DNA of 64,000 bases from Croceimicrobium sp963977415 (GTDB lineage Bacteria; Bacteroidota; Bacteroidia; Flavobacteriales; Schleiferiaceae), in assembly GCA_963977415.1 (NCBI GenBank), contig CAXBOS010000002.1, positions 186,001-250,000 on the forward strand, read 5' to 3'. Under the pieces are notes generated by a model. The model did not search any database and had not been told where the DNA came from. It worked only from the letters and a program-made list of their open reading frames with translations. The first letter of the stretch is position 1. Every line of letters begins with the position of its first letter. This document shows positions 9,472 to 17,988 of the stretch, piece after piece. Position numbers and translations under genes: made by a program.

Positions 9472-10182
9472 CTAATTCAAAGTGTTTTCAAGCCTTTGTT
9501 TCCATTTTTTCCAATCTGGCATTATGGTTTCTTGTAGGTCATAAAATGCCTTTGTATGGTTATGATGCACCAAATGGCAGAGTTCATGGATAATTACATA
9601 TTCAATACTTCCTTTAGGAGCTTTTATCAAATCTGGATTCAGAATTACTTTCCCTCTGACAGTACAGCTTCCCCACCTGGTAGGCATATACCTTATGTGC
9701 AGATCGGGAGAGGAGATTTTATATTTCTTAAATAGTGGAAGTACTTTGCTCAAAATGTCCTGAAAATGTATTGCTGCCTTTTCTCGATACCATTCTGACA
9801 AGATATTATCAGGTGAGGCATTCTCTTTTTTGAAAAGCATTAATCTTCCTCTGTAAACCTTTACCTCATTTTTAGGAGCGTCTTCAATTTTAAGCTTGTA
9901 TTGTCTGCCCAAATAAAGATGAGTTTCCCCGTTTACAAATTGACGTGGTGGTGTAAGCGGATGATAGGATAAAAATTCAAGCTGCTGTTTGATGATCCAA
10001 GGAGCTTTTTCTCTAAGCTTAGATTTTAATTTCTCTTCGGTTGTTTCGTTTGGGGCTATTACTCTCACTTTACAATCAGGATAAACACGTATACCCAAGG
10101 TCTTACGCTCTTGATAAGTAAGCTCATAGTTGATTTGCTTAGAGCCGAATTTGAATGACTGTATGGAGATGGTATCAGACAT
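9472..10182 (-). CDS. YgjP/SprT-type zinc metallopeptidase (DUF45) of the restriction operon
   Basis: This 236-residue protein carries the zincin motif HELCH at about 199-203, followed by HHNHTKAFY. Before it come the conserved segments RYMPTRWGSCT and GKVILNPDLIKAP of the YgjP-like (DUF45) family. The start overlaps the hsdR end by 8 bp, and the Argonaute gene begins 8 bp downstream, so translation is probably coupled. Genes of this family often accompany type I restriction genes, where their role is not established. Processing of HsdR or removal of a protein from DNA are possibilities. No signal peptide is present, so it acts in the cytoplasm. Confidence 0.88.
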   Translation of the reverse strand: MSDTISIQSFKFGSKQINYELTYQERKTLGIRVYPDCKVRVIAPNETTEEKLKSKLREKAPWIIKQQLEFLSYHPLTPPRQFVNGETHLYLGRQYKLKIEDAPKNEVKVYRGRLMLFKKENASPDNILSEWYREKAAIHFQDILSKVLPLFKKYKISSPDLHIRYMPTRWGSCTVRGKVILNPDLIKAPKGSIEYVIIHELCHLVHHNHTKAFYDLQETIMPDWKKWKQRLENTLN

Positions 10183-13100
10183 ATTTCAGCTTAGCAATTT
10201 TTAATCCTTCTTCTACTAATTCATCTATCAAATCAAAGGGCAATTCAATGTCTTGCTGTGCCTTTAACTCAAATAGGTAATCATCAATATCAATCCTGAT
10301 TTTGCCCTCTATGTCAGACTTATTGACCCAATCAATAATGGGCTTGCCATTTTCAAAGACAATGGATTTAATTACATTATCAATGCCCTCTGCTATAACA
10401 GCCCCTACATTTTCACCATCTTCTGATCTTTTCAAGTGACCCTTGAAAATTTCATTTACCAAGTTATAAATAGCTATACCAGTATCATTTCCAACCAAGT
10501 TTTCAGGAATATTATCCTGTCTGCCATTATGAAATTGATCTTCAAATCCTTTAGCCTTATTGAGGTAGTCTGCCTCCGAAATACGGTGTTGGTGGTAGTC
10601 GTCAATGGTATCTCGGATGAGTCTTGATAGCTTCTTGAAGTAAACAGGGTCTTCATTCATTTTCACATTGATAGCTTTGATCGTTCTGCTGGCAATGTGA
10701 TCAGCTTTAGCTGCTTTGCTGGTGATTTTCTCTACTTCTTGTTCACGTTGCTCTTTATCAAAAATGTTGACCAATTCAGTGATGCGAAGAATCTCACCTT
10801 CAGTAGTAATATGCTTGTCTATAAGCTTCTGTACTTGTGGTTCATACTCTTTGTATTCCAGGTCATCAAAATACCTACGCTTAACAGAAATCCTTAGTCC
10901 TAAAAAGAACTTAGCATCCTGTTTGTATTTGTTGATCTGCTGCTCTGGTGTATTGCTTATGAACTCAAAGCTTGACAAAGCGAGTTTTAATAAACGGGCG
11001 AATGCAGAGACTTTTTCATAGAATATATGGCGAATAGCCTCATCCTGTAATAGTTCTTCGTAGGCAGGTTCATCATACTTGTTCTTGATTTCTTTGAATA
11101 TGTCCCAGACCTCTGATTGTGCTTGTGGTAGCTTTTTGATTTCTTCACTGATATTGGTTAGCGTACCTTCCAAATCAAGGGCATCATAATCGTTGGTTCC
11201 TGAATAGGTCTCTAATGCAGAATCCAAATTTTCAAGGTTACCATAATAGTCGATAATCAAACCGTGCTCTTTACCCGGAGCTAATCGATTAACCCTTGCA
11301 ATAGCTTGTAGTAGCGTATGTTCTTTTAACTGTCGAGTGAGATATAACACGTAATTGTTAGGAGCGTCAAATCCTGTCAGCAGCTTATCAACTACAATGA
11401 TGATTTCAGGGTGATCTTGTTTCTTGAATGAGTTAATCAGTGATTTCTCATAGTTTTCAGAACTGCCATATTTGTCCATCATGGCTTTCCAGAACTTCAA
11501 TATCACATCATCACTCTCCTCAAAAGCATCATCATAGTTCTCTCTGACATCTGGAGCAGAAATCAATACTTCACAACTTACTTTACCAATCTGCTTAATA
11601 AACTCTCGGTAGCGAATGGCAGTGGTTTTATTGGGTGCTACCAACTGACCTTTCGCCTTTAATGTGCCAAAAAGGATGTCTTGTACATTTTGTTCGTAAT
11701 GATCGGAAATGTCCCATGCTCTGGCGTATATGATTTCTTCTGCCTTGTTAAGCTGGTTGGTGGAGCTGAATTTTCTTTTCAATGCTGCCTTACCGTATGG
11801 TGTAAGTGGCTCGGAAACACGCTCAAAATAGTTATCTAAAGGCTTTTCATTGACCTCAATCAAATTGTGCCTTCCTTCATACAATAAGGGTACTACTGCA
11901 CCGTCAGCTACTGCATCAGTTATCGAATAGACATCTATAAGACCACCAAATCGGTTGGCTGTACTTTTCTCCTTCTTCATCAAAGGCGTACCTGTGAATG
12001 CAATGAAACAGCCTCTTGGAAAGACCTTCTGCATTTTGATATTGAAAGTACCGTATTGGCTTCTGTGTCCTTCATCTACTAACACAAATATGTCAGGTGA
12101 ATCAAAGCCTTCTTTGGCTCGGTTAACCGCAGCTTCAAACTTGTGGATCAATGTAGTAATGACGGTATCACCTGTCCCTGAAAGTAACTCTACCAAGTGT
12201 TTACCTGTCTGAGCATTTTCAACAGGTATTTGACACTTCTTGAATGTTTCTGTTATTTGGTCATCCAAATCAATACGGTCTGTGACCAATATGATTTTAG
12301 GGTTCTTTATTTTGGGGTGGGTGGCAATGAGTTGAGCTAACATAACCATAGTGAGTGATTTACCACTTCCTTGGGTATGCCAGATTACTCCGCCTGTTCT
12401 TAATCCCTGATTATCTGTTTGGGCTACTTTATTGAGCGTATTATGTACAGCAAAATACTGCTGATACCTAGTCACTTTCTTAATTCCATCATCGTATAGG
12501 GTGAAATTAAAAAAGAGGTCTAAAAGACGATGTGGCTGGCAAAGACTAAACAACAATCTATCCTGTTCGGTAATCGCTTGATCTTCCTTCTCTAAATTTT
12601 TAAAGTATGACCATACGTTTTTATACCGTTCCTGAAAGAGGGTTGTCCTTTCATTTGAGGGAAGCGGTTGGTTCTTTAGGGTTTGTAAATTGTCCAGCCA
12701 TTCTGTTTCTTCCCCCTTGGTTTTGAATAACTCTTTCCAAAAACTCCAGAACTCTTTTTCAGTGGCCGTAGTAGCGTATTTAGCATCATGTGTCGCCAAA
12801 CCAAAGACAAGGTTGGAATATTGATATAAGGAGCGAATACCGTCTTCCTGCTGATTTCTCAAATGCTGTTCAATAGACTTATCTATGGGGTCTTTGATTT
12901 TTGGACTTTTGCATTCGATGATTACCATAGGAATGCCATTGATGAATAGGACAATGTCAGGTCTGTAATGCTCACTGCTGCCACTTCTTAATACGCTAAA
13001 TTCTTCTGATACGTGAAAGGCATTGTTCTCAGGATGTTTCCAATCAATGTATTGGAAAGAGAAACTCTTTTTGTCACCTAAAACCGATTGCTCAAAGCTC

Positions 13101-13414
13101 CTGCCAAGCGTGGTGAGTTCGTAAAACGCTTTGTTAGAAGCGATAAAACCATCTTGAACAGGAAGGTCACGTAAGGATAAAATGGCATTGTTTACGTTGA
13201 CTTCTGAGAAGGCAAACTCTTTCCCTTTATATTCAATCGAATTGATGCTATGTAATTGTTCTTTCAGGATGGTTTCCAACAATACGTTAGATGTTCTTCC
13301 TCCACGAGCTTCCAAAGCTTGTTCTGGAGATAGGTATTTCCATCCCATATTCATGAGCAGCTTCAATGCTGGAAGCTGCGATATATGATCTTCTTTAAAT
13401 GATGGTACTGCCAT
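10175..13414 (-). CDS. hsdR: Type I restriction enzyme, HsdR subunit (endonuclease and translocase)
   Basis: This 1079-residue protein has the full HsdR layout. The N-terminal nuclease domain contains RPDIVLFINGIPMVIIECKSP (about 150-172), a PD-(D/E)xK core. The SF2 motor follows, with motif I TQGSGKSLT, motif II VDEGHRSQ, motif III FTGTPL and motif VI QAIARVNRLAPG. A helical C-terminal region that would contact the methylase completes it. With HsdM and HsdS it would cut unmodified DNA after ATP-driven translocation. It lies downstream of the hsdS/M block, separated by two other genes and a 255-bp spacer, so it may have its own promoter. It overlaps the metallopeptidase gene by 8 bp. Confidence 0.95.
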   Translation of the reverse strand: MAVPSFKEDHISQLPALKLLMNMGWKYLSPEQALEARGGRTSNVLLETILKEQLHSINSIEYKGKEFAFSEVNVNNAILSLRDLPVQDGFIASNKAFYELTTLGRSFEQSVLGDKKSFSFQYIDWKHPENNAFHVSEEFSVLRSGSSEHYRPDIVLFINGIPMVIIECKSPKIKDPIDKSIEQHLRNQQEDGIRSLYQYSNLVFGLATHDAKYATTATEKEFWSFWKELFKTKGEETEWLDNLQTLKNQPLPSNERTTLFQERYKNVWSYFKNLEKEDQAITEQDRLLFSLCQPHRLLDLFFNFTLYDDGIKKVTRYQQYFAVHNTLNKVAQTDNQGLRTGGVIWHTQGSGKSLTMVMLAQLIATHPKIKNPKIILVTDRIDLDDQITETFKKCQIPVENAQTGKHLVELLSGTGDTVITTLIHKFEAAVNRAKEGFDSPDIFVLVDEGHRSQYGTFNIKMQKVFPRGCFIAFTGTPLMKKEKSTANRFGGLIDVYSITDAVADGAVVPLLYEGRHNLIEVNEKPLDNYFERVSEPLTPYGKAALKRKFSSTNQLNKAEEIIYARAWDISDHYEQNVQDILFGTLKAKGQLVAPNKTTAIRYREFIKQIGKVSCEVLISAPDVRENYDDAFEESDDVILKFWKAMMDKYGSSENYEKSLINSFKKQDHPEIIIVVDKLLTGFDAPNNYVLYLTRQLKEHTLLQAIARVNRLAPGKEHGLIIDYYGNLENLDSALETYSGTNDYDALDLEGTLTNISEEIKKLPQAQSEVWDIFKEIKNKYDEPAYEELLQDEAIRHIFYEKVSAFARLLKLALSSFEFISNTPEQQINKYKQDAKFFLGLRISVKRRYFDDLEYKEYEPQVQKLIDKHITTEGEILRITELVNIFDKEQREQEVEKITSKAAKADHIASRTIKAINVKMNEDPVYFKKLSRLIRDTIDDYHQHRISEADYLNKAKGFEDQFHNGRQDNIPENLVGNDTGIAIYNLVNEIFKGHLKRSEDGENVGAVIAEGIDNVIKSIVFENGKPIIDWVNKSDIEGKIRIDIDDYLFELKAQQDIELPFDLIDELVEEGLKIAKLKYV

Positions 13415-13669
13415 GATTATTGAACTTTTGGATCGGTTTTTGAGTTATAGATTCGAACGATAATGGTGTTGAATTTTGAAAATCCAATATTTATTCGTTC
13501 ATTTGTAGTGTCATTATCCAAAGGGTAAAGGACTTGGCAAGTGACATTGTTCACTCGATCGCAGTGCCTAAAGTTGCGTATCTCACTTACGAAGTGGGGA
13601 TTATAAAATACTTGGACCGGGGTGTCCCCGATCGGCAAAAAGCTGGAACTTGTTTCAGCTTTTTGTTTT
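13415..13669. repeat. Palindrome-dense spacer between the DUF3800 gene and hsdR
   Basis: This 255-bp stretch holds at least four short perfect inverted repeats. They are AGTGA/TCACT (13540-13555), CACTT/AAGTG (13584-13596), CGGGG/CCCCG (13618-13630), and a 10-bp stem CAAAAAGCTG/CAGCTTTTTG (13636-13665). A minus-strand frame runs through it, but its codons look unlike a conserved protein and it overlaps the DUF3800 end. The chain of hairpins suggests a REP-like intergenic repeat or a structured leader of the hsdR transcript. It is the only sizeable gap in the defence cluster. Confidence 0.5.
13636..13665 (-). terminator. Stem-loop just after the DUF3800 stop codon, possible terminator
   Basis: A 10-bp perfect stem, CAAAAAGCTG/CAGCTTTTTG, with a 10-base loop starts 4 bp after the DUF3800 stop. 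Because the T-run lies within the stem and A-rich sequence flanks it on the other side, it could act in either direction. It would separate the hsdS/M/AAA/DUF3800 transcript from hsdR. Read-through remains possible. Confidence 0.5.
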
Positions 13670-14419
13670 TTATGGGAATATCTTAAGTCCATATCTTTTT
13701 CCATTTTTACTGTAAATTTTAGGAGCCACAATATCAAAAGCAGGGTTAGCCCTCTTAGGATCAATTACATATCTGGCCATAGGGTAAGCCACCAAATCCG
13801 CTAATTGCAGTCCGTTAATGTTTTCTTTTTTGTCTCTGAAGTGGATATTCAGGTTGATGTCTTTCAATCGCTCAGCACTCACATAGCCTGTACCTCTGGC
13901 CATGAGCCGCTGAAAGTGTTCGTCCAGCTTTTTGTCTTCTTTTTTACCACGTTTCTCAATGACAATTTGTAAGCTCTTATTGAGTGGTTTGATGCCATCC
14001 AAATAGAACACAGAACGTTCAATCATAAAGGACAAAGCCAGTTCATACACATCATTGGAGAGCCGCCCAAATTTCTTAATGTAATTATCCTTTCTGATGG
14101 CGGAGGCAATCACAGTATATTGGCCATTGGCAATACATGCATTGAGTTGATTGTAGAAGGCAGCTTTCAATTCCATGTCAAATAGGGTTTGAAACTCCTT
14201 TTCGCACTTGCGAATATCACGAGAATGAAAAATGACCTGTTTATTCTTCCAGAATTCAGCTTTGATCCTGTTAAACTCATCTCTTATGGCAAAATACGCT
14301 GCCTCCGACATCAAAACACCACAAAGTAGAAATACTGGAAAATCAGGGCTTAGTGTGGTCAAGCCGTGATCTCCGCTTTCGTCAATGAATAGGTAATATT
14401 TGGTGTTTGATCCTGTCAT
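13670..14419 (-). CDS. DUF3800 family protein, predicted RNase H-fold nuclease
   Basis: This 249-residue protein begins with the DUF3800 signature YLFIDESGDHGL near residue 9. Near the end it has the conserved GLQLADLVAYPMARYV (about 212-228). In between are FHSRDIRK (about 64-71) and an acidic helix. The Asp and Glu of IDESGD resemble the first active-site strand of RNase H-like enzymes, so a nuclease role is often proposed but is not proven. The start overlaps the AAA_13 gene end by 4 bp (ATGA), showing tight coupling with that ATPase. It probably serves as an accessory effector of the defence cluster. Confidence 0.85.
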   Translation of the reverse strand: MTGSNTKYYLFIDESGDHGLTTLSPDFPVFLLCGVLMSEAAYFAIRDEFNRIKAEFWKNKQVIFHSRDIRKCEKEFQTLFDMELKAAFYNQLNACIANGQYTVIASAIRKDNYIKKFGRLSNDVYELALSFMIERSVFYLDGIKPLNKSLQIVIEKRGKKEDKKLDEHFQRLMARGTGYVSAERLKDINLNIHFRDKKENINGLQLADLVAYPMARYVIDPKRANPAFDIVAPKIYSKNGKRYGLKIFP

Positions 14420-16701
14420 TTAATTGCTTTTACATCCAACTTATCTTCAAAACCACAAACTTTTAGCATACTTTTATAATGATCCTCATCAACTTTCTTG
14501 ACTAGCCAAAGCACATCATCAATTACGTTTTTACCTTCTTCTAAAAGGGTTTCAACAGTATTATCAAATGACTCAATTCTGTCAAGGTGAGAGTACTTAT
14601 TTAGAAAGTAAAAAATGCGTTCTTTTTGTGCATTCGTTAAGCCATGCTTGATTCCTAATTGTAATGCCCCATTAAAGCCGGAATTGTCAGGTGTCTTAAA
14701 ACTTGTGAAAGCTTCTAATAATCTGCGGACAGAATTGGCAATTGTAAAACAAGCAGAATCATCCAACTCATCAAGGTTTTGATATTCTATGACAGAGTTA
14801 AACACATAATGGTATTCAGAATGGAATTTAAGTAAAGAGTTTTTTGCATCTGAAAGAACCCCGTTTTGGGCTATATATATGTTGGACAGACTTTGCTTAC
14901 TGGCCTTATCAAATTTTTTAAGCATCCAATCCCGAACCTGCTTGAAAAACCAGAAGTTATGCGTGAGGACAAAAAGTTGTTTGGCTCCTTCTGTCGATTG
15001 TTTTATGAGACTTGATGCATTAAAAAGGTGATTACTATCAAAACTTGAAATAGGATCATCAAGTACAATGATTTGATCGGCAATGTTGGCGTCATTTTCT
15101 TTGATTTTTGAAAAGAAGTAGATTAAGGAAATAGCCGTTTTTTCACCTTCACTTAAGTTCCTTGCAACTACATTACCTCTTTTAAGTTGATAACCGCCAC
15201 TTTCCTGCCTTTCTAGCATGATATCATTTCTTCCGATAAATTTATGAAGGTTCTCTTCTATTTCTTGAATCGCTAGGGTGTCACTTTTTAGTTCATTTTC
15301 TAGTCTTTTGATGGATTCTTTTAGTGATGAAATTTCTTCTTCAGTTGTCTTTAGGCTTTGTTCCACACCAGAGATATTCTGTTCTGTTTTTGGTAAATTT
15401 TCAGATACAGCCGATTGGCTGACAAAGTGAAATTCGATCTTTTGTTTTGCCTGTTCTGCTAATTCTTTATGCGAAAGGCTTGTGTCATTGTGTTTCTGAA
15501 TTACTGCCGTGAGCTTGTCTAATTCTTCATTGAATTCGGAAAAAACAACTCCACCAGATAAAGCTGTGTCACAAGGAGAGAAGGGGTTAGCCTTTTTACT
15601 CGAAAGAGAGTTTATCCAATTATCAATTACCCCATTGATCTTGTCAATTTTTTCATTTGTGGTTGTAATGGCTGTATCATATTCTTCTTTGAGACTATCA
15701 TACAAAAGGTATTTTTCATTTGATAGCTTACTTCTTTTACCTTTTTCAAGTTTATTTATTTGATTAGTGATATTGGTCTTTAATTCATCAAATTCCTTAT
15801 TGAAGTGAGCATCAAGAGTCTGAGTTCTTTCTTTTTCTAGTGGTTTTCCACAAAACTCACAGTTTTCACTTTCGTGTTTTTTATGAAGTACCAAACCTGT
15901 AGAAACCCAATCTCCGATATCCGGATTATCTCTTAAACGACTAATTACATTCGAGGTAATATTTGTATCAAGTAGATTGTTTACTTCTCTTTCTATCTCG
16001 GAAAGTTTGTCAATGCTAATTTTGGAAGGGAAGTTTTCTGAGGGGATTTCGTCTTTTTTACTGTTTAGAAGGGTATAATTCTTTTCGTCAGTTAACGATT
16101 CTTCACTTAATTCATAAGTATCAAAATCTGCATTTTCATTTTTCAGACCTTTCCAAATATCTGAGGAAGTTTTCTTATTATACGTAACGTTGGCGTAGAT
16201 TGTGCCCAATAAAAAGTCTTTAATAGCTTTTCCTGCGTTTTTATGAAAATCATCAGCTCTTTTGACTAAATCTTGCTCTTCTTTTTTAAAGTCTTTTAGT
16301 TCCTTTTCTTTTACCAAAAGCTCTGCTTTTTTTGAATCCAGTTCCTTTTTCTCTTCAACTTTCTGTTTGCTAATAAAAACTATGGGGTCAGTTTCAGCAT
16401 CAAAGAGGTTAAGGTTATCGTTTATGAAATCCTGATTAAATACCTTAATATCGAGAGAATGGGTATAGGAAGTGGATTCTATTTTACTGGAATCATCTAA
16501 TTGAATAGAAAATTCTGCACCCTTATATTCATCGTGATTACACCTCGTTTCAATGCAGCGGAGTAAACGGGCCAAAGTTGTTTTGCCACTTCCATTCCAA
16601 CCATAAATCAGGTTGAATTTATTAAAGGGTTTAACTGAGTATTCTTTCTTGAAATTATCAAGAATTCCGAATCCATTTACCTTAATGACTCTCTGGATCA
16701 T
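14416..16701 (-). CDS. AAA_13 family ATPase resembling the RloC/PrrC anticodon nucleases
   Basis: This 761-residue SMC-like protein has a Walker A, YGWNGSGKTTLARLL, at about 33-47 after the FGILDNF opening typical of PrrC/RloC. It then has long coiled coils with a central CEFCGK (about 281-285), like the RloC zinc hook. The ABC signature NLSEGEKTAISL and the Walker B IIVLDDPISSFDSNH follow, and LTHNFWFF comes next. The C-terminal part carries Arg-x3-Glu (about R659, E663, in VRRLLE) and KYSH (His about 705). This resembles the Arg/Glu/His triad of PrrC, although Glu and His are 42 residues apart here and 32 in PrrC. PrrC is held silent by a type I restriction enzyme, and this gene follows hsdS by 6 bp. 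Other AAA_13 proteins share the fold without proven nuclease activity. Confidence 0.8.
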   Translation of the reverse strand: MIQRVIKVNGFGILDNFKKEYSVKPFNKFNLIYGWNGSGKTTLARLLRCIETRCNHDEYKGAEFSIQLDDSSKIESTSYTHSLDIKVFNQDFINDNLNLFDAETDPIVFISKQKVEEKKELDSKKAELLVKEKELKDFKKEEQDLVKRADDFHKNAGKAIKDFLLGTIYANVTYNKKTSSDIWKGLKNENADFDTYELSEESLTDEKNYTLLNSKKDEIPSENFPSKISIDKLSEIEREVNNLLDTNITSNVISRLRDNPDIGDWVSTGLVLHKKHESENCEFCGKPLEKERTQTLDAHFNKEFDELKTNITNQINKLEKGKRSKLSNEKYLLYDSLKEEYDTAITTTNEKIDKINGVIDNWINSLSSKKANPFSPCDTALSGGVVFSEFNEELDKLTAVIQKHNDTSLSHKELAEQAKQKIEFHFVSQSAVSENLPKTEQNISGVEQSLKTTEEEISSLKESIKRLENELKSDTLAIQEIEENLHKFIGRNDIMLERQESGGYQLKRGNVVARNLSEGEKTAISLIYFFSKIKENDANIADQIIVLDDPISSFDSNHLFNASSLIKQSTEGAKQLFVLTHNFWFFKQVRDWMLKKFDKASKQSLSNIYIAQNGVLSDAKNSLLKFHSEYHYVFNSVIEYQNLDELDDSACFTIANSVRRLLEAFTSFKTPDNSGFNGALQLGIKHGLTNAQKERIFYFLNKYSHLDRIESFDNTVETLLEEGKNVIDDVLWLVKKVDEDHYKSMLKVCGFEDKLDVKAIK

Positions 16702-16707
16702 AATCTA

Positions 16708-17985
16708 TTACTTTACATTTACTCTTATTTCACCCGTCAATAGCTTCTGCATTAAGCCTTTCTTTTGTTCTTTCAGAGTGACTATTTGCTGCTTCAACAG
16801 TTCAATTTCTCTATCGGCTTCAGATAGTACCGCTACAATTCTTTTCTGCTCTGCTAATGAAGGAACTGGAATTTTTAGCTTGGCAAATTCTCCTTGACCC
16901 AAGGTTTTGTTTCGTCCTGCACCACCTGGAGAGGCTAAGCCTAAAAGGTGCTTTCCTCTGGCGGTTTTGAAGTAGTATAATAGGAAGTCCAAATCAAGGA
17001 CTCCTTTCTTAGGCTTGTACATTGGGAAGCGGTGCGAAGCAATCATACCTACCTCTGCTTCTGTGGTTTTCGCAATGGCATGTTCCCATGCAAATACGAT
17101 GTTGACTACAAAACAATCTGGTTGAATCCAAAAAACTGATTTGTTTCCCAAGCTTGCTCCGGTTACTTCTTCTTTGTGAAAAATACCCTTGCAGTGAGAG
17201 CGAATGCCAATTTCTCTGTAAAGTGTTTCTGGTTCAGGGGTTATTGATTTTTTAACCCTTTGGGTAATATCTAAGATGTGCTTTAATTCCCAATCTTCAG
17301 GCAATTCACCAATAGGAGTTTTTACAAACGAATTGCTTTTTATAAACTCTGGAAAGCGGTTTTTTCCTGAAAATAAATGCTGCTCTAAGCCTTTACGTTG
17401 TTCAATATATTCATTGAGAAGCTTTCCATATTTATGGATGGATTCAGACCAAGCTCCTAATATCTCAGATATTTTAAGCTGTTCGGCAGTACTTGGAAAT
17501 GGAACATAAAACTCTTTAAGCCAACCTGTATTAAGGTTTTTTTGTGAAGAACCAGATACTTGATTATAAACTTGTTTCCAGAAAAGAGTCGACTGCATCC
17601 AGTTTACAATGAACTCTGGGCACGTCTTGTTATCTTTTAACCGTAAAAAACCAAGACTTACGAAAATACAAAACTCTTTACTTGTTTCAACAAGTATTGG
17701 ATTACCTAATGATCCAACTCGCCCGAATAAAATATCTCCTCTTTTAGGTTTTGAGTTGCTTGTGGAGTTTTTAAATTCAGCCTTGCTAATGAATTTAGTA
17801 TCATTGAAATTAATAGTCCCGTTTTTAATATCTTTAACAGATAAAAAAGGTATTCCCTCATCCACATATTGAGGAGTATATGTCAAACCCAAAAAGAATC
17901 TAGAAATGTCTTTTAATTTCTTAACCTCCCAATCATTAGGAATGAATCCAAGCTTAGTTTGTTTTTGACCTTTTATCAACTCCAT
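16708..17985 (-). CDS. hsdS: Type I restriction enzyme specificity subunit HsdS (two target-recognition domains)
   Basis: This 425-residue protein has two target recognition domains, about 1-165 and 220-370. Each is followed by a helical spacer beginning AEQLKISEILGAWSESI (about 167) and LAEQKRIVAVLSEADREI (about 382). This two-part layout is the standard one for a full HsdS that reads a bipartite DNA site. It ends with GLMQKLLTGEIRVNVK, the usual C-terminal end of the family. It starts 3 bp after hsdM and is followed by the AAA_13 gene after 6 bp. The recognised DNA sequence cannot be told from the protein. Confidence 0.93.
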   Translation of the reverse strand: MELIKGQKQTKLGFIPNDWEVKKLKDISRFFLGLTYTPQYVDEGIPFLSVKDIKNGTINFNDTKFISKAEFKNSTSNSKPKRGDILFGRVGSLGNPILVETSKEFCIFVSLGFLRLKDNKTCPEFIVNWMQSTLFWKQVYNQVSGSSQKNLNTGWLKEFYVPFPSTAEQLKISEILGAWSESIHKYGKLLNEYIEQRKGLEQHLFSGKNRFPEFIKSNSFVKTPIGELPEDWELKHILDITQRVKKSITPEPETLYREIGIRSHCKGIFHKEEVTGASLGNKSVFWIQPDCFVVNIVFAWEHAIAKTTEAEVGMIASHRFPMYKPKKGVLDLDFLLYYFKTARGKHLLGLASPGGAGRNKTLGQGEFAKLKIPVPSLAEQKRIVAVLSEADREIELLKQQIVTLKEQKKGLMQKLLTGEIRVNVK

Positions 17986-17988
17986 AAC

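Noticed and set aside
13417..13764. A 115-codon minus-strand frame between the DUF3800 gene and hsdR
   Set aside because: It overlaps the DUF3800 3' end and runs through palindromes. Its composition does not look like a conserved protein, so it was read as a non-coding repeat.
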